A program made the translations under genes and the position numbers. Under the pieces are notes generated by a model that was not told where the DNA came from, did not search any database, and saw nothing but the letters and a program-made list of their open reading frames with translations. DNA of 13,151 nt from Acidimicrobiales bacterium (GTDB lineage Bacteria > Actinomycetota > Acidimicrobiia > Acidimicrobiales > UBA8190), in NCBI GenBank assembly GCA_030042575.1, contig JASHZK010000005.1, positions 1-13,151 of the forward strand. Reading direction: 5' to 3'. This document shows positions 1-8,040 of this stretch, in pieces (the first letter of the stretch is position 1; every line of letters begins with the position of its first letter).

Positions 1-961
1 CCAGCTGGCTCTCCCGGCCGTCGCCCCAGGCGTACACCCGGGAGTCCTGGAGCAGCACCAGGCTGGCTCCGTTTCCGACCTGGTCCCCGCCCGAGTAGAG
101 CTGTACGGCGGGGGCCGGTAACTGCACCTTCCTGGGGGTGGCGATGGACGACGCCGTCGATCCGACCCCCAGCTGGCCCACGTTGTTCCACCCCCACATG
201 TAGACGTCCCCGGCCTCGGTGAGGGCGCCGAGCGTATGGTTCCCGGCGGTGATCTGCACCACGTCGGACAGACCGGGTACTGCTTGGAGCCTCGGGGACG
301 AGGAATTGCACTGCGCCAAGGTCTTGTTCTTGGTCAGCCACAGGGCATGGTCGTCGGCCCCCTGCACGGCGACGGCGTCGGTCATGCCCACGACTTCGGT
401 CGGTGTCGGGTACGTCCCTTCGTGCGGGCTGGTGGCCACGCACAGGGCGCCGGTGTTGAGCCCCCAGGCCCACCCTCGGCCGGTGGAGTCGATGGCGAAG
501 CCGTCGTCGCGGGCCTCGCCGATCGACACGATGTGGACACCGGCGGGGAACACCACCTGCACAGGGGTGGAGGTTGCCGCGCTCTCGGTGCCGTCGCCCA
601 ACTGCCCGTAGAAGTTGTAGCCGAAGGCCCACACCGTGCCGTCGCTGGCGCAGTCGGCGGCACCGCCGACGCACTGGAGGACGTAGCTGCTGCTGTTCGA
701 CGCGGCCAGCTGGACGATCGAGCTCAGGTGGCCGACGGGCTCGGGTACCCCTCCGGCGTCGCCGTTGGCATCGCAATTCCCCCAGCGGTACACGTCGGAG
801 CGTGCCGAAGCGCCGTGGAACCTCCGGTGGTGCTCGTGGCCGTGCCGCGGCTGGGAACCGGGTCCGAGCACGGCGGCCACGGCCACGAGGAAGGCCACAC
901 AACTCCACCGGGCGGGCGTCGTCAGCAAGATGGTCGTCTCACGGCGGGCGGGGAGCTTCAC
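1..961 (-). CDS. Secreted RCC1-repeat (beta-propeller) protein, partial, C-terminus beyond left edge
   Basis: About 320 residues are visible from a GTG start at 961, and the frame stays open to the left edge. Residues 1-36 look like a signal peptide or anchor: basic residues (K2, R6, R7, R18), then a hydrophobic run around WSCVAFLVAVAAVLG (19-33). The mature part has RCC1-type repeats about 50 residues apart, each with a W-x-W/F-G core: YRWGNCDANGD (W60), WAFGYNFYGQLGDG (W111), WAWGLN (W164/166), YMWGWNNVGQLGVGS (W256) and YAWGDG (W312). GQLG-G-G is the classical RCC1/BLIP-II signature. The family folds as a seven-bladed propeller used for protein binding; the partner here is unknown. There are several Cys (C62, C92, C100, C177), which fits an exported protein. 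Start choice: the frame is open back to a stop at 1016-1018, and GTG 961 is the only good start before the signal peptide. The ribosome site is weak (GAAG a few bases upstream). It lies 40 bp after the YfhO-family gene and probably shares its transcript. Confidence 0.8.
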   Translation of the reverse strand, partial: MKLPARRETTILLTTPARWSCVAFLVAVAAVLGPGSQPRHGHEHHRRFHGASARSDVYRWGNCDANGDAGGVPEPVGHLSSIVQLAASNSSSYVLQCVGGAADCASDGTVWAFGYNFYGQLGDGTESAATSTPVQVVFPAGVHIVSIGEARDDGFAIDSTGRGWAWGLNTGALCVATSPHEGTYPTPTEVVGMTDAVAVQGADDHALWLTKNKTLAQCNSSSPRLQAVPGLSDVVQITAGNHTLGALTEAGDVYMWGWNNVGQLGVGSTASSIATPRKVQLPAPAVQLYSGGDQVGNGASLVLLQDSRVYAWGDGRESQL

Positions 962-979
962 AATCTTCGATTCTTCACA

Positions 980-993
980 TTTCGGGGCCGAAA
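980..993. other. Short inverted repeat between YfhO-like and RCC1 genes
   Basis: TTTCGG and CCGAAA flank a 2-base centre in the 40-bp gap between the two minus-strand genes. In the transcript this could form a 5-bp stem with a GCCC loop just ahead of the GTG start at 961. There is no T-tract, so a classical terminator is unlikely. It may be a processing or attenuation hairpin, or chance. Confidence 0.25.
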
Positions 994-1001
994 CAACGTC
1001 G

Positions 1002-3317
1002 TCACATTTGGGGATTCATGATTTTTCGTCCCGTGCGCCGGTGTGCCACGAGCCGGATCAGGCACCAGCCCCAGGTCACCAACAGTACGCCCATCGTGGA
1101 CAGGGCGAGCCACACCCCGGCGCTGAAGAGGGTGGGCCAGTATTGGAGCTCTATGACATGTCGCCCGGCGGGGACCTCGGCTTCGAGCATGAGGTGCGAC
1201 GCCCACGTCCGCAGCGCCAATGGTTGCCCGTCGATGGTGGCATGCCACCCGGGTGCGGCCGTCACCCGAAGGCGCAGCATCTGCGGGGAGGTCGTATGCA
1301 CCGCGACCCGAACCGTGCCGGCCGAGGTGACGGTGACCGGCACCGGCGTCCCCGCCTCGTCGCTGGACAGTGCCGCACCGGGGGCCGGAAGCGGGCTGAG
1401 CGTGGCCCGGGCGGCCCCGGGCACGAAGAAGAGGCGTTCGTCACCGACGTCGGCGACGAATACCGTGCCCGTCGGACCGCGCTGGCCCGGCGCCACGAGT
1501 ACGTAGCGCACGCCGTAGATGCGGGCCTGCTCGGCGTCGGTGATGGTCGGGCAGAACACCCCCACCCTGACCAGCGACCTCGGCAGCCGCTGGCCGCTGA
1601 CCGCCGTCCACGAGTTGAAGTACGCAGCCATGATCGCCGCGTCGTACACGTCGAATTCGTGCACCGAGTAGGCGATGTTGGCGTCCGGGCGGATGCCTGT
1701 GTCGGTGGGCAGCGGATGGCTGAATGGGCTGGCGCGACAGGAGCCCCCCGAAACCAGTGACGACCCGATGCGCCCCTGCAGTGCCGTCACCGCCGGTATG
1801 GGGGCGAAGTAGCTGGAGCTGACGGACCAGAAAGAGACCCCCGAGGCCACCAGGAAGACGCACTGCACGGCGAGGAGGAGGGCTGTTGTCGCCACCCACG
1901 ACCGGCGCCCGCCGCCGGCAGCACTGTGGCGGCGAGCCAGCCACCACAGCACGCCGGATCCCACCACGACGTCGACGCAGGGCCAGGCGAAACTCCGGGC
2001 CGATCCCGGGGCGACCTTGTAGATGCCGGCGGACACCGTCACGGCCACGAGCGCGATGACGACCGCTGCGGCCGTCATCATCCGCTTCCCCCATCGCAGC
2101 ACGTGCCGGGCCTCGTCGCCGCCGGCCAGGATCACGTCGAGGGCCACCGCCGACAGCACCGCCAAGGACAGGGCGAGCAGCATCACGGCCCGGTTGAGGG
2201 TGACCACGCCGACCTTGGGAACGGCCAGGAACAGGTCGTAGAACGGCGTCTGATAGGTGAACAGCACGGCCAGGAGTGCCATGGCGCCGAGGGCGGTCAC
2301 CTCCACGCGCCGTCGCCAGAGGCCGACTACGGCAGCGAGCGCCAGCGCCACGGGAATGGCGCCGAGGTACGGAGGGGGTAGCCGGAAGTTCGTCCCCTGC
2401 AGGGCCACTACGAGGTCGGCGATGTGGGCGGTCTGGTAGGGCGGAGCCGAGGACGCCGACCCTCGGATGGACATGCTGGCCAGCTGGACACCGGGCAGCA
2501 GCAGGGGCGCGGAAAGGCAGAGCCCGACCGCGGCGGACCCGCAGACGGCGCCGAGGGGGGCCCAGGGGGAGGCCTGCTCACGGTACTTGCGGGCGCCGAG
2601 AACCACGATGACGAACAGGGCCAGGCAGACGGCCATCACGGCCAAGGTCTCGGGATGTCCGCCGTAGACGGCCAGAGCCACGAGCACCGACAGCAAGGTG
2701 CAGTCGCGCAGGCGGTGCTTGCCCCGTACCACGAGGAGCACGGCACCGAGGATCCAGCCCGACCAGCAGGTGACGCCGGTCATGGCCCAGCCCGAGTAGT
2801 GCAGCATGGGACCCGAGAGCTCGAACACCGTCCCACCGAACGCCGCGCTCAGCGGGCGGAGGCCGAGGACCCGACAGAGGAAATAGGCACCGCTGCCGGC
2901 GACGAAGAGCTTGGCCATGATGAGCACCGTGTAGGCCAGTCGGACGGGGAACAGATAGGCCAGAGCCATGGGGAGGCTGAAGACCGCTGATTGCCAGTTG
3001 AAAGCGAGGGGGGTGCCGAGCACGCTGTAGGGGTTCCACAGCGGCACCTGCCCGCTGTGCACCTGGTGCCAGGCCAGATCGATCCATGGCAGTGATTGGA
3101 GGACCTGGTCGGAGGGGAACAGGTCGTGCACGGCCACGCCGGACTGGCGGGTGAGGCCGATTCTGCTGAGCAGGTCGAAGGGGCCGAGAGAGATCCCCGG
3201 GCGCAGGGCGGGGGCCATCACGGCCACCACGGCGGCGATCGTCCAGGCGACGCCGAGCACGTCGGGCAGCGCCCTAGGCCCGGTTCGGGGGGGACCCTCC
3301 GACCGTGGCTGGCTCAC
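1002..3317 (-). CDS. YfhO-family multi-pass membrane protein (GT-C-like glycosyltransferase)
   Basis: A 771-residue protein from GTG 3317. It has an N-terminal hydrophobic segment (about 20-40), then an extracytoplasmic loop with acidic residues (HDLFPSDQ, 64-71) and the family-typical PLWNPYSVLGTPL (92-104). A long series of membrane helices follows, with a GGHPE motif near 219-223. The C-terminal soluble part has APGWHATIDGQPLALR (688-703), VPAGRH (715-720) and YWPTLFSAG (726-734) before a last helix (about 733-755). This is the layout of PF09586 (YfhO). These GT-C-like proteins are linked to polyprenyl-phosphate-sugar-dependent glycosylation, for example of lipoteichoic acid in Bacillus; the substrate here is unknown. 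The frame is open further upstream to 3575, but that part overlaps the preceding gene and reads as low-complexity Arg/Pro/Gly. GTG 3317 overlaps the previous TGA (GTGA) and has AGGG 6 bases upstream, so it is the better start and suggests translational coupling. Confidence 0.9.
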   Translation of the reverse strand: MSQPRSEGPPRTGPRALPDVLGVAWTIAAVVAVMAPALRPGISLGPFDLLSRIGLTRQSGVAVHDLFPSDQVLQSLPWIDLAWHQVHSGQVPLWNPYSVLGTPLAFNWQSAVFSLPMALAYLFPVRLAYTVLIMAKLFVAGSGAYFLCRVLGLRPLSAAFGGTVFELSGPMLHYSGWAMTGVTCWSGWILGAVLLVVRGKHRLRDCTLLSVLVALAVYGGHPETLAVMAVCLALFVIVVLGARKYREQASPWAPLGAVCGSAAVGLCLSAPLLLPGVQLASMSIRGSASSAPPYQTAHIADLVVALQGTNFRLPPPYLGAIPVALALAAVVGLWRRRVEVTALGAMALLAVLFTYQTPFYDLFLAVPKVGVVTLNRAVMLLALSLAVLSAVALDVILAGGDEARHVLRWGKRMMTAAAVVIALVAVTVSAGIYKVAPGSARSFAWPCVDVVVGSGVLWWLARRHSAAGGGRRSWVATTALLLAVQCVFLVASGVSFWSVSSSYFAPIPAVTALQGRIGSSLVSGGSCRASPFSHPLPTDTGIRPDANIAYSVHEFDVYDAAIMAAYFNSWTAVSGQRLPRSLVRVGVFCPTITDAEQARIYGVRYVLVAPGQRGPTGTVFVADVGDERLFFVPGAARATLSPLPAPGAALSSDEAGTPVPVTVTSAGTVRVAVHTTSPQMLRLRVTAAPGWHATIDGQPLALRTWASHLMLEAEVPAGRHVIELQYWPTLFSAGVWLALSTMGVLLVTWGWCLIRLVAHRRTGRKIMNPQM

Positions 3318-4123
3318 AGCAGACCCTGGTAGAAGTCGGGGTCGCGCGCCAGTTTGGCGAACATCTCGTCGTGCACCTGACGGGCCGAGCTCTTGGTGGC
3401 GGCCCGGAAGCGCTGGGCCCGGGAGCTGTCCCAGCGACGCAGCACCGTGCCCAAGCCCGGGAGCCTGCGCCCGGGGCCATGTGGCGAGGGTTGTCCGAGG
3501 AGATCGACGCGGCCCAGGGGATCGCGAAAGCCGGCACCGTGGTGGTAGACGATCCCCCCGTACACGCCGTACCACAGCGGATGGACGTTCGTCCGGTTGG
3601 AGCGCAGCAGGGGGGTCCAGCGGGCGCCGGCCAGCTCCAGGGCCCGCAGGAGGTTACCGCCCACGTCCGACGTGAGTTGGCCGTCGGCGCCCGTCCAGCA
3701 GTGACCTGCCGACCAGTCGCCGTGCAGGGCATGCCAATCATCGACGCGGATGGCGCAGAAGGCCGGATGAGGCTGGAGGTCGCTGGCGTTCTCGTCCCGG
3801 CGGATGGCCACCAGAGAGGTGTCGGCCAGAGCGGCGGTGACCACGGGCATGGGGTCCACCACCGGGAAGGCGTCACCATCGAGGAAGACGATGAGGTCGT
3901 CGGCCCGTGCCACCGCCGAGATCTCGGCGGCTAGGAGGTTGAGCTTGCCGGCGTGCCCGCCTGTGGCCGGGACGACCCGGGCGAACTTCTGTCCGTGCTC
4001 GCCGGGGACGTCTTCCAGGTTGGCGAACACCAGGTAAGGGTCGGTCATGTTCCGCTGCAGGTAGCCCAGCTGGACGTCGATCCAACGGGCTGAACCGAAG
4101 TGGACGGTGGCGAAGTAGATCAT
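3314..4123 (-). CDS. Putative GT-A-type glycosyltransferase (DxD), function unassigned
   Basis: A 269-residue protein with no signal peptide or membrane segment. It starts MIYFATVHFGSARWIDVQLG and carries LIVFLDGDAFPVVDP at about 77-91, where D82-G-D84 after a hydrophobic strand matches the metal and nucleotide-sugar binding DxD of GT-A folds. GGHAGKLNLLAAEI (55-68) precedes it as in many such enzymes, where a Lys next to the strand contacts the nucleotide sugar. A late HH pair (194-195) could be the C-terminal metal ligand. The family beyond GT-A is not certain. TTG 4126 precedes ATG 4123 directly; ATG is the more likely start, but neither has a clear ribosome site. The stop codon overlaps the start of the YfhO-like gene by 4 bases, so the two are probably co-translated and may act on the same glycan. 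It is divergent from the sulfotransferase. Confidence 0.6.
   Translation of the reverse strand: MIYFATVHFGSARWIDVQLGYLQRNMTDPYLVFANLEDVPGEHGQKFARVVPATGGHAGKLNLLAAEISAVARADDLIVFLDGDAFPVVDPMPVVTAALADTSLVAIRRDENASDLQPHPAFCAIRVDDWHALHGDWSAGHCWTGADGQLTSDVGGNLLRALELAGARWTPLLRSNRTNVHPLWYGVYGGIVYHHGAGFRDPLGRVDLLGQPSPHGPGRRLPGLGTVLRRWDSSRAQRFRAATKSSARQVHDEMFAKLARDPDFYQGLL
3324..3327 (-). promoter_or_regulatory. Shine-Dalgarno AGGG deciding the YfhO-like start
   Basis: AGGG on the minus strand lies 6 bases before GTG 3317, inside the last codons of the upstream gene. It supports the short start over the longer open frame that reaches 3575. Confidence 0.5.
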
Positions 4124-4239
4124 CAACCGGCGTGGCCGGGAGCCCGGACTAGGTGGCGATCGCGCTCATTGCCGACGTCCACAGTCCCGTGCGATCCCGG
4201 AACGCCCATCAACCTTCGGCTGCGGCACCGCTCGTTCGC
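4124..4239. promoter_or_regulatory. Divergent intergenic region, presumed promoters
   Basis: About 116 bp separate the starts of the leftward GT-A-like gene and the rightward sulfotransferase, so promoters for both should lie here. I found no convincing -35/-10 pair or operator by eye. The sulfotransferase frame is open through most of this stretch from GTG 4153, so a longer N-terminus is possible. Confidence 0.35.
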
Positions 4240-5142
4240 ATGGATCTTGTGTACCCTGAATCGGTGAGCCCGCGCCGGGCGCTGGGAGAGACACTGTATC
4301 GACTTCCCTCCGGCTTGAGGTCGATGCTCCCGGCCAGCATGCGCGAGAGCATACGACACCGGATAGGTCCTTTCGCGCCCTGGGAGAAGGGATATTCGCC
4401 CGCGCCGCCTGTGTCCCCGGCCGGTTCCCTGGCCGGACCGCCCGACTTCGTCGGGATCGGCGTGCAGCGGGCGGGTACCACGTGGTGGTTCGAGATGCTC
4501 GTTTCGCATCCAGATGTCCATCGCCAGCCGGGCGTGCACAAGGAACGGCACTTCTTCGCTCCCTATGCCGCGCAGTCGTTCGGACCCACCGATGTGGAGC
4601 GGTATCACCGGTGGTTCCCACGGCCGAAGGGATCGATCAGCGGTGAATGGACTCCCGACTACATCTGCCAACCCTGGGTGCCGGAGCTGGTGCAGATGGC
4701 AGCGCCTCACACCCGCCTTCTCGTCATGGTCCGTGACCCTGTCGATCGATTCGTCTCGGGCGTGGCCCACACGCCCGTCACCCAGGCGTCCCACTTGGGG
4801 TCGGTCATGGCGGAAGCCGTCCAGCGGGGCTTCTACGCATGGTGGCTCCGTCGGTGGACCGACCGCTTCCCTCCCGAGCAGATCCTGGTGCTCCAGTACG
4901 AGCGCTGTATCGCTGATCCGGTGGGAGAGCTCGAACGCACCCACAGATTCCTGGGACTCCCGAGCGCGCCACCACCGGCGCAGTCGACCGACAAGGTGTC
5001 TCCCACCAGGCAGGCGAAGCTCGAGCTCTCGGCCGACGCCCGCCGTCGACTGGTGGAGCTGTACGCCGAGGACGTGGACCGGCTCATGGGAAGCTATCCG
5101 GCCCTCGATGTGGCGTTGTGGCCCAATTTCGCCCGTGGCTGA
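4240..5142 (+). CDS. PAPS-dependent sulfotransferase family protein
   Basis: A 300-residue protein from ATG 4240. It has the two PAPS-binding signatures of the family: the 5'-phosphosulfate loop FVGIGVQRAGTTWWFEML (70-87), with Arg77 where many members have Lys, and the 3'-phosphate motif LVMVRDPVDRFVSG (161-174), with R165 and S173. A GVHKERHFF segment (98-106) and GFYAWWLRRW...ILVLQYERCIADP (197-226) also fit bacterial carbohydrate sulfotransferases, as does LERTHRFLGLP (231-241). It would transfer sulfate from PAPS to a hydroxyl of a sugar, lipid or small molecule in the cytoplasm. Among glycan genes, a surface polysaccharide or glycolipid precursor is the likely acceptor; that is inference. 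The frame is open back to GTG 4153 (29 more residues) and a GTG also exists at 4264. None has a good ribosome site; ATG 4240 is preferred because the longer leader is low-complexity. It is the only plus-strand gene between two minus-strand blocks. Confidence 0.85.
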   Translation: MDLVYPESVSPRRALGETLYRLPSGLRSMLPASMRESIRHRIGPFAPWEKGYSPAPPVSPAGSLAGPPDFVGIGVQRAGTTWWFEMLVSHPDVHRQPGVHKERHFFAPYAAQSFGPTDVERYHRWFPRPKGSISGEWTPDYICQPWVPELVQMAAPHTRLLVMVRDPVDRFVSGVAHTPVTQASHLGSVMAEAVQRGFYAWWLRRWTDRFPPEQILVLQYERCIADPVGELERTHRFLGLPSAPPPAQSTDKVSPTRQAKLELSADARRRLVELYAEDVDRLMGSYPALDVALWPNFARG

Positions 5143-5156
5143 GGGCGCTGTCAGCC
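5137..5156. terminator. Possible bidirectional hairpin between convergent genes
   Basis: GGCTGA (5137-5142, overlapping the sulfotransferase stop) and TCAGCC (5151-5156) form a 6-bp stem with an 8-base loop. It sits between two convergent genes whose stops are 29 bp apart, so it could serve both strands. No T-tract follows on either strand, so this is a weak candidate. Confidence 0.25.
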
Positions 5157-5171
5157 GATTGGGGATGGAGC

Positions 5172-6292
<1,121 letters not shown>

Positions 6293-6296
<4 letters not shown>

Positions 6297-7258
6297 GTTC
6301 TGATCTCACGGCCCGGCCCGAGGGCCCCGCTCGTCCCCGCCGCGGCGATGAGGGCCGCCGCCGCCGTTACCACCACCACCAGGGCTCCGGCCAGGGAGTG
6401 AAGGCCGGCGGCCAGCAGCGCCGCCGTCGCCACGAGCGCCTCGGCGCCGATGTAGGCCAGCGAGGACACGAGAGGGGGCCATCCGTGGGCGACGAGCAGG
6501 TCGTAGGGGTGGCGGCGGTCCCCGGCGACAACCGAGCTCCGCGCCCGCAGGCGGCGCACCAGGGCGAAGGCGACCTCGGCTGCCGGTAGGGCGACGAGAG
6601 CCACCGCGGCGGTGCTGGTGGACCATCGTTCCCCGTGGGCCCAGGCCGATGCCAGCATGACGGTGGCTGCTGACCCCAGGACATAGGCGCCGCCGTCGCC
6701 CAGATAGACGCGTGCCGGCGGGCGGTTGTAGGCCAAGAAGCCCACCAGCGCCCCGGCGGCGGCGGCGGCCAGCGCCCGAGCCGGTCCGTGCAGGAGCACG
6801 GCAGAGGCCACGAACGACGCTCCGAGTACACCCGAAGCCAGGCCGTCGAGCCCGTCGATGAGGTTCACACCGTTCATGAGCAGCACGGCGGCCGCCGTCA
6901 CCAGCACGCCGCCCAGTGGTTCGGCCACCCGTGTCGGGACGATGGCGGCGATACCGGCACCGATCGCCACCTCACCGACGAGCCGGTGCCAGGGGAGCAG
7001 GCCCACGAAATCGTCGGCGACCCCCAGCGCCAGCGCCCCCAGCAGGGGGCCCAGCAGGGCCGGGCGGTAGGCCACCACCCACGGGGAGGCGGCCACGAAC
7101 ACGGCGAGGCCCCCCAGGTAGGGGACGGCTGTGGCCTGTGGCTTCAAAGGTCCGGGGCGGTCGACGGCTCCCGTGCGCCTGGCCAGTGCCATGGCCGCAG
7201 GGGTGAGGGCCACGGCGGCGGCGATGGCGACCACGCCGGCGAGGTATGGATCGGTCAC
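6293..7258 (-). CDS. Polyprenyl-phosphate sugar-1-phosphate transferase, MraY/WecA superfamily
   Basis: A 321-residue, very hydrophobic, Ala/Val-rich multi-pass membrane protein. Family motifs in order: GAVDRPGPLKPQATAVPYLGG (30-50), LGVADDFVGL (78-87) with the DD pair, NGVNLIDGLDGLASG (129-143), AYNRPPARVYLGDGGAYVLG (176-195) and GDRRHPYDLL (246-255). Members move a sugar-1-phosphate from a UDP-sugar to undecaprenyl phosphate on the inner face of the membrane, starting a lipid-linked glycan. Two motifs differ from the usual form: GDGGA where GDxGS is common, and HPYD where WecA-type enzymes have HxHH. The substrate is therefore open. It starts at GTG 7258, 3 bp after the GNAT stop; no ribosome site is evident, so coupling by reinitiation is likely. 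Its stop overlaps the aminotransferase start. Its likely role is loading the sugar made by its neighbours, or a more common HexNAc, onto the lipid carrier. Confidence 0.92.
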
Positions 7259-7261
7259 CGA

Positions 7262-7921
7262 CTACCGGGAGCCCGCGTTCTCGGCAGGGGACCTGTGCTC
7301 GAGGAGGAGCGACGTGGTGCCGGGATGGTGCTCGAAGGTCCGCACAGGGACGAAGCCGGCGCCGCGGTACAGGGCGACGGCGGCCTCGTTGTCCGCGCCC
7401 ACCACGACCTCCACGGTGAGGGCCGAGCGTCGGGCCATCTCCTCGAGCAAGGCCTCCACCAGACGAGCCCCCATCCCACTTCGTCGGCAGCGGGGGTGGA
7501 CGGCGATGGCCAGCAGCTCGCCGTCGGCCCGCTCGATGGTGGCCGTTCGCCCGTGGCGAAGCGTCTCCAGGGCCCGTGGCCACGACGCCAGGAGGCGGCC
7601 GGGAGCTCGCAGAGCGGCGAGGGGCCCGTCGCGAAGCATGAAGGTCGAGAACAGCCGCCTGGTGGCCACGGAGCCGGCGACGAAACCGACCGCTTGGCCC
7701 CCTTCGTCGGCCACCAGGACGAACGAACCCTCTGAGTGGCACATGCGTCGGTACAGCCGCTCAAGGAAGCTCGGTCCCAGGCTGGAGAGGAAGCCCTCGG
7801 AGATCTGACCGGCATGGAGTCGGGCCACGGCCCGGGCGTCGTCGATCCCACCTCGCCGCACGACACAGCCGGGGCCACGGGCGTGACCGGCCTCGATGTC
7901 GTCCCCCGGGCGTGCGCACAT
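7262..7921 (-). CDS. GNAT family N-acetyltransferase
   Basis: A 219-residue protein. GNAT motif A is ELLAIAVHPRCRRSGMGARL (135-154), with the acetyl-CoA pyrophosphate loop RRSGMG. Motif B is VVVGADNEAAVALYRGAGF (172-190), with the typical N-x-x-A-x-x-x-Y-x-x-x-G-F pattern. The N-terminal region holds RRGGIDDARAVARLHAGQI (22-40) and EGFLSSLGPSFLERLY (42-57), a form I associate with a GNAT subgroup often found near cell-envelope genes. It would transfer acetyl from acetyl-CoA to an amine. With an aminotransferase two genes downstream, the 4-amino group of a nucleotide sugar is a natural acceptor, as in UDP-bacillosamine synthesis, but this is inference. ATG 7921 is supported by a GGAAGAGG upstream, and the frame is open only to a stop at 7970-7972. 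It is the first gene of the tight trio and lies 119 bp after the Tat-protein gene. Confidence 0.85.
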   Translation of the reverse strand: MCARPGDDIEAGHARGPGCVVRRGGIDDARAVARLHAGQISEGFLSSLGPSFLERLYRRMCHSEGSFVLVADEGGQAVGFVAGSVATRRLFSTFMLRDGPLAALRAPGRLLASWPRALETLRHGRTATIERADGELLAIAVHPRCRRSGMGARLVEALLEEMARRSALTVEVVVGADNEAAVALYRGAGFVPVRTFEHHPGTTSLLLEHRSPAENAGSR

Positions 7922-7931
7922 CGTCGATCGA

Positions 7932-7939
7932 CCTCTTCC
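7932..7939 (-). promoter_or_regulatory. Ribosome binding site of the GNAT gene
   Basis: GGAAGAGG on the minus strand lies 10 bases before ATG 7921. It is the clearest Shine-Dalgarno-like sequence in this block and fixes the start of the trio. Confidence 0.45.
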
Positions 7940-8011
7940 AACTCCGGAGGCGGCACTCCGGCCACGAGTCTAGGCAAACCCCACGCGATCCCGGTCGATC
8001 TCCGACCTTGG

Positions 8012-8025
8012 TGCCCGGCCGGGCA
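8012..8025. other. Perfect 14-bp palindrome between Tat-protein and GNAT genes
   Basis: TGCCCGGCCGGGCA is fully self-complementary. It lies 15 bp past the stop of the Tat-protein gene and about 90 bp before the GNAT start. It could be an operator dyad for a dimeric regulator, or an RNA stem (5 bp with a GGCC loop) ending transcription of the upstream pair. No T-tract follows. In GC-rich DNA a chance occurrence cannot be ruled out. Confidence 0.35.
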
Positions 8026-8040
8026 TGGCCTTCGGTGCCG

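Noticed and set aside
236..1760. Long plus-strand open frames over the RCC1 and YfhO-like genes
   Set aside because: The minus-strand frames carry clear RCC1 repeats and YfhO motifs. The plus-strand translations are Arg/Gly/His-rich without domains.
3318..3575. An 86-residue N-terminal extension of the YfhO-like protein from a start at 3575
   Set aside because: It lies wholly inside the GT-A-like gene in another frame and reads as Arg/Pro/Gly-rich low-complexity sequence. GTG 3317, with an SD and a GTGA overlap, explains the start better.
4153..4239. A longer sulfotransferase starting at GTG 4153
   Set aside because: The extra 29 residues show no conserved feature and would leave only about 30 bp for the divergent promoters. 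It cannot be excluded, but ATG 4240 is preferred.
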